Part shown: piece after piece, positions 18,782 to 27,475 of the stretch
Position numbering within the stretch: the first letter of the stretch is position 1
Layout: each line of letters starts with the position of its first letter
Assembly (NCBI GenBank): GCA_963828505.1
Contig: CAWHFM010000012.1
Span: forward strand, 62,001-126,000
Source of the DNA: Bog-473 sp963828505
GTDB taxonomy: Bacteria > Actinomycetota > Acidimicrobiia > Acidimicrobiales > RAAP-2
Reading direction: 5' to 3'
Length of the DNA stretch: 64,000 bases
Translations under genes and position numbers: made by a program
Notes under the pieces: generated by a model
What the model saw: the letters and a program-made list of their open reading frames with translations, nothing else
Told to the model about the DNA's origin: nothing
Databases searched by the model: none

Positions 18782-19954
18782 CTAGCGGTCGGCGGTCAGG
18801 ATCAGGGCCGAACCATCCATGAGCGCCCCCGACGTCACGACGACCACATCGTGCCGCGGCGCTTGGCGCGTACCCCCCCGTCCCTGTACCTGGAGCACTG
18901 CCTCGGCCACCGTATTCATCCCGTGTACATAGCCTTCGGCCAGCAAACCACCACCCGTATTGGTAGGCATCCGCCCGTCGAGTGCAGACCCGCCCGAGCG
19001 CACGAACGCCCCGGACCCTCCCCGCTCGCACAGTCCCAATCCCTCTAGCCCCATCAAGACGGTACTGGTGAAGCAGTCGTAGATCTCCGCCACATCCACA
19101 TCCTCCGGGCGCACGCCGGCCCGTCCGAACAGCTCGTCCCGCAGCCAGCTCGTGTAGTTGCGCGTGTAGTCCTGCCATAGCAGATGGTCGCCGATGTCCA
19201 GGCCGGGATGGGGGCCGGCCCGGTAGCAACCTGAAGCCACCACCGCAGGTGGGTGCGGTAGATCGCGGGCCCGCTCCAACGACGTCACGACTACCGCACA
19301 GGCCCCATCGACCTCGACGGTGCAATCGGAGCGGCGGAACGGATCGACCACGTAGGGCTCCGACAGGTATTCGGCCAACCCGAGGGGCTGACGGCGCACC
19401 GCCCGCTCATTGGCCTCGGCATAGACGCGCTGGCTCACGGCCACTGCCCCGAGATCCTCGGGGCCTTGTCCCGTCTCGTAGAGGAAGCGCTGGGCCCACA
19501 TGCCCACGTACATCATGTAGGCCCCGTACCCGATCGGGTAGCGGTACTGCCCACCCGTCCCGGCGAACTGCATTGATCCGACCCGGGCGCCCGAGCGGCC
19601 GTTGAGCGCGCGGTAGACCACCACCACCTCGGCGTCGCCCCTGGCCACAATCTGGGCCCCCTGCCACACCAGAAGGCAGGGGGCTTGGCCGCCAAGCTGG
19701 AGATCGAGGACGCTGCGTAGTGCCCCCATGCCGAGAGTGCTCGAGACGGCGACGCAGGGCACCGAGTCGTCCGAGACCATGAAACTACCCATGGCGTCGA
19801 CGTCTCGGAGACGTAGGCCGGCATCCTCGACGGCGTTGGCAACCGCCTCGGCGGCCAACGACAGGACGCCGCAACCCGAGGCGCGGCTGAAAGGCGTGAA
19901 GCCGATGCCGGTCACGGCCGCCACCCGACCGGGCCCGTGCGCCGTGCCCGTCAC
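18782..19954 (-). CDS. Thiolase-like protein (Ltp2/SCP-x type), partner of DUF35
   Basis: 390 residues of the lipid-transfer/SCP-x branch of thiolases: ALNGRSGARVG, AEIYDCFTSTVL and the C-terminal HGMNT motif, with SGALMDGSALIL at the end. In this branch the partner is a DUF35 protein, and known pairs include the Ltp2 retro-aldolase of cholesterol side-chain breakdown and the BbsAB thiolase of benzylsuccinate breakdown. GTG at 19954 overlaps the DUF35 stop by 4 nt (GTGA), supporting a 1:1 complex. Whether it cleaves by thiolysis or retro-aldol reaction cannot be decided from sequence alone. Confidence 0.87.
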   Translation of the reverse strand: MTGTAHGPGRVAAVTGIGFTPFSRASGCGVLSLAAEAVANAVEDAGLRLRDVDAMGSFMVSDDSVPCVAVSSTLGMGALRSVLDLQLGGQAPCLLVWQGAQIVARGDAEVVVVYRALNGRSGARVGSMQFAGTGGQYRYPIGYGAYMMYVGMWAQRFLYETGQGPEDLGAVAVSQRVYAEANERAVRRQPLGLAEYLSEPYVVDPFRRSDCTVEVDGACAVVVTSLERARDLPHPPAVVASGCYRAGPHPGLDIGDHLLWQDYTRNYTSWLRDELFGRAGVRPEDVDVAEIYDCFTSTVLMGLEGLGLCERGGSGAFVRSGGSALDGRMPTNTGGGLLAEGYVHGMNTVAEAVLQVQGRGGTRQAPRHDVVVVTSGALMDGSALILTADR

Positions 19955-20379
19955 GCCGGGTGAGGATCCGCGGCGAAGTACAGCTCGGTCCAGGAGGAAT
20001 GGTCCCTGAACCGTGCGGTCACCCCGGCCCCGATGGCCAGAGGAAGCTGCGATTCGACACGGCCCAGGAGTCGTGGGCCCTCGTCCAGTTCCACGGTGGC
20101 CACGGTATAGGGGAGTTCGGCCCCATAGCCGGGTGAGACGGCCACGTGGGCCGTCACGAACGAGTAGACGACACCTCGGCCGGCCGATTCGATCTCCACG
20201 AAGGTGCGGGCCGCGCACCAAGGACAGCGCGGCATCGGAGGGTGCCGCGGACGCCGGCACCCTCCGCACAGCTGAAGAAGGATGCGATGCTCCCGCAGAC
20301 CTTGCCACCAGGCCGCGCTGTCGGGGTCACGCTGGGGAGCTATCCCGTCCACGCGTTCGGCGGGGTCGATCGTGGTCAC
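19951..20379 (-). CDS. DUF35 OB-fold/zinc-ribbon protein
   Basis: 142 residues. The N-terminal rubredoxin-like zinc ribbon has CxxC (CGGC) and, ten residues on, CxxC (CPWC); an OB fold follows (RGVVYSFVTAHV, TVATVELDEGPRLLGRV). DUF35 proteins bind acyl-CoA or organise thiolase-family partners. The gene is clamped between the hydratase (GTGA overlap at 20376-20379) and the thiolase (GTGA overlap at 19951-19954). The GTG start at 20379 is fixed by this overlap. Confidence 0.9.
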   Translation of the reverse strand: MTTIDPAERVDGIAPQRDPDSAAWWQGLREHRILLQLCGGCRRPRHPPMPRCPWCAARTFVEIESAGRGVVYSFVTAHVAVSPGYGAELPYTVATVELDEGPRLLGRVESQLPLAIGAGVTARFRDHSSWTELYFAADPHPA

Positions 20380-21218
20380 CGGCCCCGAAAGCGCGGCGTG
20401 CGCTTCTCGAGAAAGGCCGCCAACCCCTCGGGTGCGTCCTCCGAGGTGAGGCAGTAGTAGGCGTTTCGCTCCCTTTCGAAGCGGAGTCCACTCGAGATGT
20501 CCCCGTTGGAAGCCCATACGCCTTGGAGGACCGCTTTGGCATTGGTCACGGCGAGGGGGCTCTTGGCTGCCACCTGGCGGGCGAAGGTCAACCCGCTCTC
20601 TAGGAGTGCCTCGTCGTCCACGCAGCGGACAGCCAGTCCCCACTCGACTGCCTCCTCGGCCGAGAGGGACCGTCCGGAGAAGATCAGCTCTGATGCGCGT
20701 TGCAGTCCGATGACGCGTGGGAGCAGCGTAAGCACACCGCCTCCACCCATCTGGCCGAAGTTGAGATGCCCGTCGGATAGGCGCGCGCTGCGGGCCACCA
20801 GTGCGAAATCGCAGTTGAGCAGCAGCTCCAGCCCTCCGGCCGCGGTCACCCCATTGACCAGGCCGACCACGGGGAACGGCAAGTCACGAAGACTCCCGAA
20901 CACTCGATGGACGTCAGCCACGAAGCGGGGGAACGCGCTGGGGTCGCGCTGCAGCGCCACGTAGCTTTTGAGATCCCCCCCGGCGCTGAAGGCTCGACCG
21001 GCACCGGTCAGGAGCACGCAACACACATCGTCTCGCCGGCCTACGCCGTCGATGACCGAATGGAGCTGCCTCAGCATGTCCGAGTCGATGGCGTTCAGGG
21101 AGTCCGGACGGGACAGCGTGACCAGCACGGCCACGGCCGAGGCGTCCGCCCCCCGGCCCTCGGCGCCGAGATGGAACTCCTCAACCAGCACGGATGGTTC
21201 CGACAAAGGCTCGTTCAT
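20376..21218 (-). CDS. Enoyl-CoA hydratase/isomerase
   Basis: 280 residues, crotonase superfamily. The oxyanion-hole segments GRAFSAGGDLKSY and VNGVTAAGGLELLLNCD are present; at the usual second catalytic-Glu position the sequence reads FGQMGGGGVLTLLPR, without an obvious Glu, so the enzyme may be an isomerase or use one acid only. First gene of the operon hydratase, DUF35, thiolase, ligase, ligase. ATG at 21218 is preferred over 21230 because GAAGGTGG lies just before it. Confidence 0.87.
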   Translation of the reverse strand: MNEPLSEPSVLVEEFHLGAEGRGADASAVAVLVTLSRPDSLNAIDSDMLRQLHSVIDGVGRRDDVCCVLLTGAGRAFSAGGDLKSYVALQRDPSAFPRFVADVHRVFGSLRDLPFPVVGLVNGVTAAGGLELLLNCDFALVARSARLSDGHLNFGQMGGGGVLTLLPRVIGLQRASELIFSGRSLSAEEAVEWGLAVRCVDDEALLESGLTFARQVAAKSPLAVTNAKAVLQGVWASNGDISSGLRFERERNAYYCLTSEDAPEGLAAFLEKRTPRFRGR

Positions 21219-21404
21219 CGCCACCTTCATTATCACGCCAGCGCGTCGCGATCGGGTGAGCGTGGGGCGCCGAGGAGACGGCACCCACGTCCGTCCCCTC
21301 GGCCGCGGGGACTAAAGATGGCCTCGTTGAAGGCGGAACACCGTTTGGATCTCGACTTTGAATCGCGCCTCAAGCGCTGAGCGACTGTGCCGGTTGCAAC
21401 GGCG

Positions 21405-21862
21405 GGATCGTGGTCGTCAACGAGTGGACGGGCAGCGTGGGCAAGACCATCACCCCGGCCTCGGCCGACGCCAGAGGCCCCATCGCCGCCGACGCCACCC
21501 ATCTGGCTCGTCGGCGGCAATCCGATCAGCGACCTCTTTGAGGACGAGGTGGCGAGCGGCACGCTCCTCAAGACGGTGACCACCGGCGACGTCACCTACT
21601 CCGGGCGAACGTCGACGACGGAACCCACCTCTGGGTCACTGACCCGATGACCAACACCCTCAGCGAATGTAAGGCATCGGGGACCTTCGTCCTGATCCTG
21701 AACGACCCCGCCTACGGGTTCGACTCCCCGTTGTCCCTCTCCGACGACGACGGTGTCGACGTCTGGGTCGCCAACGGCTACAGCCCTGACGCCGTACCCA
21801 ACAACTCCCTGACCGAAATCTCCGCCTCGACTGGCGTCCTGATCAAATACTTGTCCGGGTGA
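21405..21862 (+). pseudogene. Decayed secreted beta-propeller (NHL/Kelch-like repeat) gene
   Basis: Two reading frames joined near 21604 give one broken repeat protein: first PISDLFEDEVASGTLLKTV, then in the next frame DDGTHLWVTDPMTNTLSE and GVDVWVANGYSPDAVPNNSL, ending TEISASTGVLIKYLSG. The units VWVAN...SLTEI.ASTG are those of long secreted beta-propeller proteins frequent in Acidimicrobiia. Only about two blades remain, without a start or signal peptide, so this is a remnant. Confidence 0.6.
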
Positions 21863-22387
21863 CGGGCGGGTACGCCTGGCGACCGACCCGGATGCGCGAG
21901 AGCGATCGCCTTACGGACACGATCCCCACATTAGACCGCTCTAACGTGGAAGGGGGGGAGACCGCGCCCCGCCTATCGCTTTACCCCACGCCCAGGCTGG
22001 AGGTTGTGCTCCATACGCAGGCAGAGAAGTGGTGCACATCTGTAACACGAAGACATGCACCGAAACCTCTGGAGATACGGTAAACAACGATTTGTTCGAT
22101 GCTCAAATCTGGCCGCATACGAATAGGTTGGCCTTGTTGCACGAAATGGATGCGAATCGGCCTATTGCACACCGTTGCACGACGACATGCGTGTTCTCAG
22201 CCACGTCCCTTGTATGGCCGTCGAGTATTTGTCTGCATCAGCCACGCGCGGCAGGAGGATTTACACAGTCACCAGCGGTTGCCCGTAGGGTCCTCGTGCT
22301 GCTGTAGGGAGCTCCCCCCTGACGTCGTTAGGGTTTGGTCTGGGTTCGGCGCACCGCCGCATCCTCCGAATGGATGGGAAGGTTGCC
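21863..22387. other. Intergenic region with small palindrome
   Basis: 525 bp before the saccharopine-dehydrogenase-like gene. A 14-bp element TTAGACCGCTCTAA at 21931-21944 has perfect 5-bp arms and could be a repressor site. No coding signal seen. Confidence 0.4.
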
Positions 22388-23599
22388 ATGCGTGTGTTGC
22401 TGGTGGGAGCGGGTGGGGTGGGAACGGCGTTTGCTCGGACCGCCGCTCGACGCGAGGCTTTTGAACATCTGGTCGTCGCCGACCATGTGTTGGACCGGGC
22501 GCAACGAGCAGCGCAGTCCGCTAGTGATCGATTCACCGCAGTTGCCCTGGACGCCAGTGATGAGAAGGCCGTGGGCGATCTTCTGCGAGCTCAACGTTGT
22601 GATGTGCTCGTGAACGCAGTCGACCCGAGGTTCGTAATGCCGCTGTTCCGCAGTGCTCTGGCTGCGGATGTGAACTATCTCGATATGGCGATGTCGCTCT
22701 CTCACCCTCACTCTCGAGATCCATACTCACAGCCGGGCGTAAAACTCGGCGATGAACAGTTTGCCTTGGCCGACCAGTGGGAGAATAAGGGTCTATTGGC
22801 GCTCGTCGGCATGGGGGTTGAACCAGGCTTGTCGGACGTCTTCGCGCGGTACGCGTCCGACTACCTATTCTCGTCAATCGACGAGATCGGGATACGTGAC
22901 GGCGCCAACTTGGTGGTCGAAGGCTATGACTTCGCACCCACCTTCTCTATTTGGACCACGATCGAGGAATGCTTGAACCCCCCGATCATCTGGGAGCAGG
23001 ATCGGGGCTGGTACACGACTGAGCCCTTTAGCGAACTTGAGGTGTTCGATTTCCCCGCCGGGATCGGCCCCGTCGAGTGCGTCAACGTTGAGCACGAGGA
23101 AGTCCTTCTGGTCCCACGATGGATCGACGCCAAACGGGTGACGTTCAAGTACGGCCTGGGCGAAGAATTCATCAGGATCCTCGAGACCCTACACAAGCTC
23201 GGCCTCGACTCCACGCTCCCGGTTGATGTGGAGGGAGCGAAAGTCTCTCCCCGTGACGTTGTTGCCGCCTGTCTTCCTGATCCAGCCGAGCTCGGCGACA
23301 ATATGCATGGCGTCACGTGCGCTGGCACCTGGGTGTCTGGAACCGGCAAAGACGGGGCTCGCCGCGAGGTGTATCTATATCAGGTTGTCGACAACGCCTG
23401 GTCCATGAGCGAATACGGATCGCAGGCCGTCGTATGGCAAACGGCAATCAACCCCCTCGTGGCGCTGGAGCTTGTCGACTCCGGAACTTGGTCAGGTGTG
23501 GGAATCCTCGGCCCGGAGGCTTTTCCGGCCGATCCCTTCCTGGACCTGCTCGACCAGAGTGGGGCACCGTGGGCGGTGGATGAGCGAACACCACGCTAA
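22388..23599 (+). CDS. Saccharopine dehydrogenase-like NAD(P) oxidoreductase
   Basis: 403 residues. Rossmann start MRVLLVGAGGVGTAFA, then VNAVDPRFVMPLFRSALAA and NYLDMA, the pattern of the saccharopine dehydrogenase/homospermidine synthase group. The C-terminal domain ends with WQTAINPLVALEL and GVGILGPEAFP. The family forms or splits imine-linked amino acids; the substrate here is unknown. ATG at 22388 has GGGAAGG upstream. Its stop directly abuts the integrase remnant, so it marks the left shoulder of the tRNA-Lys island. Confidence 0.87.
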   Translation: MRVLLVGAGGVGTAFARTAARREAFEHLVVADHVLDRAQRAAQSASDRFTAVALDASDEKAVGDLLRAQRCDVLVNAVDPRFVMPLFRSALAADVNYLDMAMSLSHPHSRDPYSQPGVKLGDEQFALADQWENKGLLALVGMGVEPGLSDVFARYASDYLFSSIDEIGIRDGANLVVEGYDFAPTFSIWTTIEECLNPPIIWEQDRGWYTTEPFSELEVFDFPAGIGPVECVNVEHEEVLLVPRWIDAKRVTFKYGLGEEFIRILETLHKLGLDSTLPVDVEGAKVSPRDVVAACLPDPAELGDNMHGVTCAGTWVSGTGKDGARREVYLYQVVDNAWSMSEYGSQAVVWQTAINPLVALELVDSGTWSGVGILGPEAFPADPFLDLLDQSGAPWAVDERTPR

Positions 23600-23836
23600 G
23601 TGTGGCGGACTTTGGTCCATGAGCGGGCACGAGGGTCGCCAACGCAGCGTGTCGTCTCAGACACGCTCCGCCACGCCTCCATCCGTGTGACGATGGACGT
23701 CTACGGCCACCTGCTAGCGCCCTCATGCATGCATGCCGCAGAGGCGATGCATCGCGCACTTTGGCTGAGCGAACTGCCGGACTTCGACCCGTTGGCTTCA
23801 CAAACGGAGCCGACGACGGAGGCAGTGGACCTCTGA
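23600..23836 (+). pseudogene. C-terminal remnant of a tyrosine integrase
   Basis: About 78 codons directly following the TAA of the preceding gene, without a start codon of its own. The residues VVSDTLRHASIRVTMDVYGHL are the last conserved box of phage-type tyrosine recombinases (usual LGHASIxVTMDxYGHL), with the catalytic tyrosine in DVYGHL. The catalytic Arg and the whole N-terminal part are missing. Its end lies 13 bp before the first tRNA-Lys half copy, the normal place of an integrase gene next to its att site. Confidence 0.75.
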
Positions 23837-23848
23837 ACAGCGACTACG

Positions 23849-24035
23849 TGGGCCGCCCGGGTCTCGACCCCGGCACCTTGGGATGAAAAGTCCAGGTCAA
23901 GTCGTTGCAGCGTGAGCCTTTCCGTGGCATCACGTCGCGAAGCCGCAGGTGCTAACCAAAATGAGCGAGGGTTGCCAGGTACGGACAGAGACGGCGTGAG
24001 AGGCACTGCAACACGGCTGTTGGGACAGGCGCCCC
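23849..24035 (+). repeat. att copy A: tRNA-Lys 3' half (23849-23893) plus conserved tail
   Basis: The first 45 bp match the 3' end of the tRNA-Lys gene at 39952-40027 from position 73 to the anticodon stem, with two changes. The next about 140 bp form a tail shared with copies B, C and D: GTTGCAG and CGTGAG blocks, GAGCGAGGGT, GGCGTGAGA and the terminal ACTGCAACACGG.TGTTGGGAC. No CCA is present. Read as an attachment-site scar or element end. Confidence 0.85.
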
Positions 24036-24411
24036 TCCAGGGTGGTCATTAGTGAGGTATCAAATCAAGACCCTGCGCCAGAGATGCCCGAGCAGCGCCT
24101 CGAACTGGGCGCTGGTAGCCGTGCCCGGATGATCATTTGCCGGTCGTAGCGCATACATCTTTTCGTGGGCAGATCCACAGCGCGGCCATCCGACGTTCCG
24201 CGCTAACAGACACGGGGAAAGGACCACTAGGCCTTGGCGTGACGAGCGCTATGCGCTTGGCGCAGCTTCAACAACAATCGGCGCTCGCACTTAACGAAGT
24301 CCGGGTGAGGCTCGAACTTGTGCGAGAGAACGCCTGGTGGCACAACTCGCGCCCGACGCGGACGACAGGGAGCTCGCCGGGACGTCGACATCACACAGGC
24401 GAAGGACGCTG
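24036..24411. other. Island spacer, no gene seen
   Basis: 376 bp between the copy A tail and the stop of the membrane protein gene. I recognise no gene or RNA here. Confidence 0.4.
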
Positions 24412-25980
24412 TCAGCCCTCGCTTCCTGCCACCATGTCCGTTGACACTCTGTGCCACCTCGATGCGAGCGCGCCGACGGCGTTTCTGATAACGAGAGAAG
24501 CCCCGATCAGAGGCAAAGGGCCTAGCTCGAAGCTGAAACGGTCGTTCTCACCCAGTTCGAGCAGGCTCGTGACAACGAGACAATAGGTGATCGTGAGCCA
24601 CAGCGCCGCAACGAAGGCGGCAGTCGAAGGATCCTCTCGTCGTATCCGGATCCATGCAAACGGGAGCCCGAGAATGGCAAGGGTGTCGATCAACAGCTCC
24701 GTGTAAGAGAGCTGGTCGGGCAGAATCCTGGCGCTCGTAAAGACGGCGATGTAGGCGCTCAACGTGTCGACGATCGGTTGCGCCAGGATGTACCGATCGT
24801 AGAATCGGACAAACGGGCCCACTGAATTCCATGGTGGCGTCCCAACGAATGCCTGGTCTGGTGGAGTGACCCACAGCTCGCCCGCCACGACCAGGCTGTT
24901 CTCGAATATGCCCGGCCTAGCAAGGATCAGCGCCAAATCGTCATGCAAGTACTCCTGGGAGACCTTGACGAAGATGAGGTTGTTGAAGTTGATCGCTCCA
25001 CTCGATTTGAACTCCTCGTCAAGCGCTGGGACACCCGTCTTCGGGAGCGGACCGGCGACGCCGCGATAGGCCACCGGCGAGTTCCAGTCCGGGATCAGCG
25101 CGATCGGAGTGAGCGTCTTGTCGTGCACCAGCTGCCTCAACTGTGATGGAGGAACCTTGACCAAAGTCGGCCGGGCGAGGTTCATCCCAACCCAGCTGCT
25201 CGTCGTCAGTGTTCCGAACATCATGTAGTCCTTCACACCGAGGGACACGACGAGAATCAGGGGGATGGCCGCAACGGTGCAGATGCTCCGCCACCGCGAA
25301 CGGAGGAGGAGGCACAGGGCACCGATCAGGAGCAGGAGCCACACGATTTGGTAATGGCTGTTCATGAACACGATGCCTGCAAAGCACAAGCACGCCAAGA
25401 GACCGGCGAGCGCCTGCTCGCGGCGTAGGAAGCGTAAGAGGAGCCAGAACCCCACCGTCAGCAGCGCCATGGTGGGATACGAGTTCGAATAGCTCGACCC
25501 GTAGAGCCAGTAGGCCGGATCGCAGATGACGAACACCACGACGACTCCAGCGGCGATGAATGGCGGGATCTGCAGGTCGAAAAGTAGGAGATACGTCACA
25601 ATGACGACCACGAAACCGAGCACGGTCCAGAGGCAGACGATGAGGACGTTCGCCAGCCCGGTCGGCAGCTTCAGGAAGATCCCGGAGATGAGATTGTAGA
25701 GCGGAGGCTGGCTTTGGAGGTGCCAAACGCTCGAGATCAGGTGCGTCTTGAGGAGGCGAACGTCGAGCAGCTGCCAGGAGGTGTTCCCACGGAGCCCCGA
25801 ATATGAGTAGCGGAGACCGGCGAAGTAGAGGGCGATCCGGGAAGCGACGAAAGAGGCGATAACGAGGATGAGAGGCAGCCTCGACTGGTTGGTCTTTTCC
25901 GAGAACCCTCGCCTCGATGACGGACGATCTTCCGACACCGAAGAGGGTCGTCCCGTAATCAGACCGGTGTTTCCGCTCAT
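24412..25980 (-). CDS. Polytopic membrane protein, GT-C glycosyltransferase-like
   Basis: 522 residues with about ten to twelve hydrophobic helices after a polar N-terminus of about 35 residues. The large loop after helix 1 (LLDVRLLKTHLISS.WHLQSQPPLYN) resembles the periplasmic loop of GT-C dolichol/polyprenyl-phosphate-sugar transferases (usual D, E or H-x-PP-Y near the first loop), and the QPPLYN segment supports this. No standard family signature is certain. It begins in an ATGA overlap with the PIN gene stop. It is the main cargo of the first island cassette. Function unknown; a cell-envelope sugar transfer role is inference. Confidence 0.7.
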   Translation of the reverse strand: MSGNTGLITGRPSSVSEDRPSSRRGFSEKTNQSRLPLILVIASFVASRIALYFAGLRYSYSGLRGNTSWQLLDVRLLKTHLISSVWHLQSQPPLYNLISGIFLKLPTGLANVLIVCLWTVLGFVVVIVTYLLLFDLQIPPFIAAGVVVVFVICDPAYWLYGSSYSNSYPTMALLTVGFWLLLRFLRREQALAGLLACLCFAGIVFMNSHYQIVWLLLLIGALCLLLRSRWRSICTVAAIPLILVVSLGVKDYMMFGTLTTSSWVGMNLARPTLVKVPPSQLRQLVHDKTLTPIALIPDWNSPVAYRGVAGPLPKTGVPALDEEFKSSGAINFNNLIFVKVSQEYLHDDLALILARPGIFENSLVVAGELWVTPPDQAFVGTPPWNSVGPFVRFYDRYILAQPIVDTLSAYIAVFTSARILPDQLSYTELLIDTLAILGLPFAWIRIRREDPSTAAFVAALWLTITYCLVVTSLLELGENDRFSFELGPLPLIGASLVIRNAVGALASRWHRVSTDMVAGSEG

Positions 25981-26366
25981 GAGACGGGACGCGGGTGGCG
26001 GTACCCGCGGAGCCGGCGGTCCTCAGTGACCAACCGCCATCCTTGCTCGACCGCGGTCGCAGAGATGAGGCGGTCGGCGGGGCCTCCGGGAATCGACACC
26101 AGCCGGGCCGCGGCCGTGTCCGCTATGGCCGCTGTGATCGTGACAGTCACCGTACGGACCTCTTCGGCGAGTCTGTAGAGCCAGCGCCGAACCCGAACGG
26201 CCCAGGTTGTCCGATCGTGGCGCGCTCGCCAGGCGAAATCGAACCACGTGATGGGGTTGACCGCGGGTTCCCGAGCGCCCTCGATCTCCCGTGCCGCCTC
26301 GCTCAGCCGGTCAGGTTTCGCCGACAACCGATCGATCATGCGGGAATCGAACGGTAACGTGGTCAT
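25977..26366 (-). CDS. VapC-like PIN domain protein, degenerate
   Basis: 129 residues. The C-terminal half is clear: GGPADRLISATAVEQGWRLVTEDRRLRGY, the PIN box with acidic D near DRLI and TEDRRL. The N-terminus has FDSRMID where active VapC toxins have LDTHVL/D-x-S/T, so the first Asp is kept; the middle Glu is probably in DRLSEAAREIEG. Several conserved positions (GDP to GGP) are changed and no vapB antitoxin gene is recognisable upstream, so it may be inactive. It overlaps the membrane protein start by 4 nt. Confidence 0.7.
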   Translation of the reverse strand: MTTLPFDSRMIDRLSAKPDRLSEAAREIEGAREPAVNPITWFDFAWRARHDRTTWAVRVRRWLYRLAEEVRTVTVTITAAIADTAAARLVSIPGGPADRLISATAVEQGWRLVTEDRRLRGYRHPRPVS

Positions 26367-26538
26367 TGACCGTCCCATCCGGTCATATGTCCACCATACC
26401 GGTCAGTTCTGTCCTTACGCTTTTCGTCTCTAATGGAAACCGTGGACCTTACAATCTTGCGACATCATGCTGGCGGCGCCCCCGCAGCGTGTTCCCACGC
26501 ATTGCGCCACCGTGCGCCCCGGCAGGAGATTCCGTTCG

Positions 26539-26740
26539 TGGGCCGCCCGGGTCTCGATCCCGGCGCGCTGGGATTAAAAGTGCTGGTCAAGTCGTCACGC
26601 CATGAGTCTTCCCGTTGCACCAGATCTCAAAATCGCTGGTGCAAGCAATAACGAGCGACGGTGCGAGCGACGCACTGAAACGACACGAGACGGAGTGCAA
26701 CACCGTTGTTGGGACCGGGCCCCTTCCGTTGTCGTGGTTG
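26539..26740 (+). repeat. att copy B: tRNA-Lys 3' half plus conserved tail
   Basis: The 45-bp tRNA part at 26539-26583 carries four changes relative to the intact gene (GCGCGC in place of GCACCT, and the last bases). The tail keeps ATGAGTCTTCCCGTTGCAC, TCTCAAAA, the GTGCAA block and the end TGCAACACCGTTGTTGGGAC. Second of four duplications. Confidence 0.85.
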
Positions 26741-26895
26741 GTGAAGTGCCAGTCGAGACAATCCGCCGAGTTGCCGCTCGTCTTGGCGCCTACACCCGGT
26801 CCGAATGGAGCTGCCACACGGGGCCGTATGGACCATGTGAGCTAGACGGCGAATCTGCGGGTGCCCGTCCCCGTGCGCATAGCCCAACCGGTCAC

Positions 26896-27168
26896 CTACG
26901 GGCATCCGTCCCGTAGGTACGTCGTGACCGCATCGATCGAATCCAGTATGGCTCCTTCGAGATAGAGCGCGTCGAACACCTCTTCGCCGAGCAGAATCCG
27001 AAGGCGGTCATGGTCTCGATCACGAAGGAAGGCGTCCGTTGGAGTATGGGCCTGCCCCGTGAAGCAGGCGTCCGCGGCGCCGTGCAGGCGAGCCGCTCGC
27101 TGCGGTGCATCCCCCGAGGTGCTTATGGCCAACAACAAAACGGCGTTACGACTTATGAGTAAGTACAC
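26896..27168 (-). pseudogene. C-terminal remnant of an ATPase/LuxR-type regulator
   Basis: About 70 recognisable codons: PQRAARLHGAADACF, then DRDHDRLRILLGEEVFDALY and a closing acidic/leucine helix. This is the usual last segment of large AAA/TPR regulators (LuxR or cyclase type), which normally reads AARLxGAAEAL...LGEExFxxAWAEG. Everything upstream is lost, so it is a fragment left by an island rearrangement. Confidence 0.55.
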
Positions 27169-27299
27169 AGCGGAGGAGATCCTGCCTCGGCTGAAGCCGC
27201 ACAGCGCACCACTTCCCTTTCATCGATGATGTCGGGATCTGGCCGATTGGCATGAAGATGGGCGCGAGCTCGCATCATGAGCGCCCGTTCCCTTCCTTC

Positions 27300-27475
27300 A
27301 CAGTGAATCGATTACACAAGTGATCAAACTTCTTGGGATAGACGTCCCCGGATGCTCGTCGCGTATGGGTGGCACCGCGCGGCACTGAAGGACTTAATCC
27401 ACCACCTGGACTTGACCTGGACTGAAGGTCTGGGGGAGCTTTCTTCCGACGCAAAATCTGACAAGGTGATGTGGA
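27300..27475 (+). repeat. Second island repeat family, copy 1
   Basis: About 170 bp similar to 38095-38262: shared blocks TTCTTGGGAT, GGGTGGCA.C.CGCGGCAC, TGGACTGAAGGTC and GACGC.AA.TC.GACAAG.TGATGTG. It ends exactly at the start of the cyclase/ATPase gene, so in this copy it also supplies its leader. Confidence 0.7.

Noticed and set aside
16821..19325. 834-residue reading of the second ligase
   Set aside because: The extra 275 residues upstream of TTG 18485 are Arg/Gly-rich antisense of the thiolase, typical GC-rich run-on.
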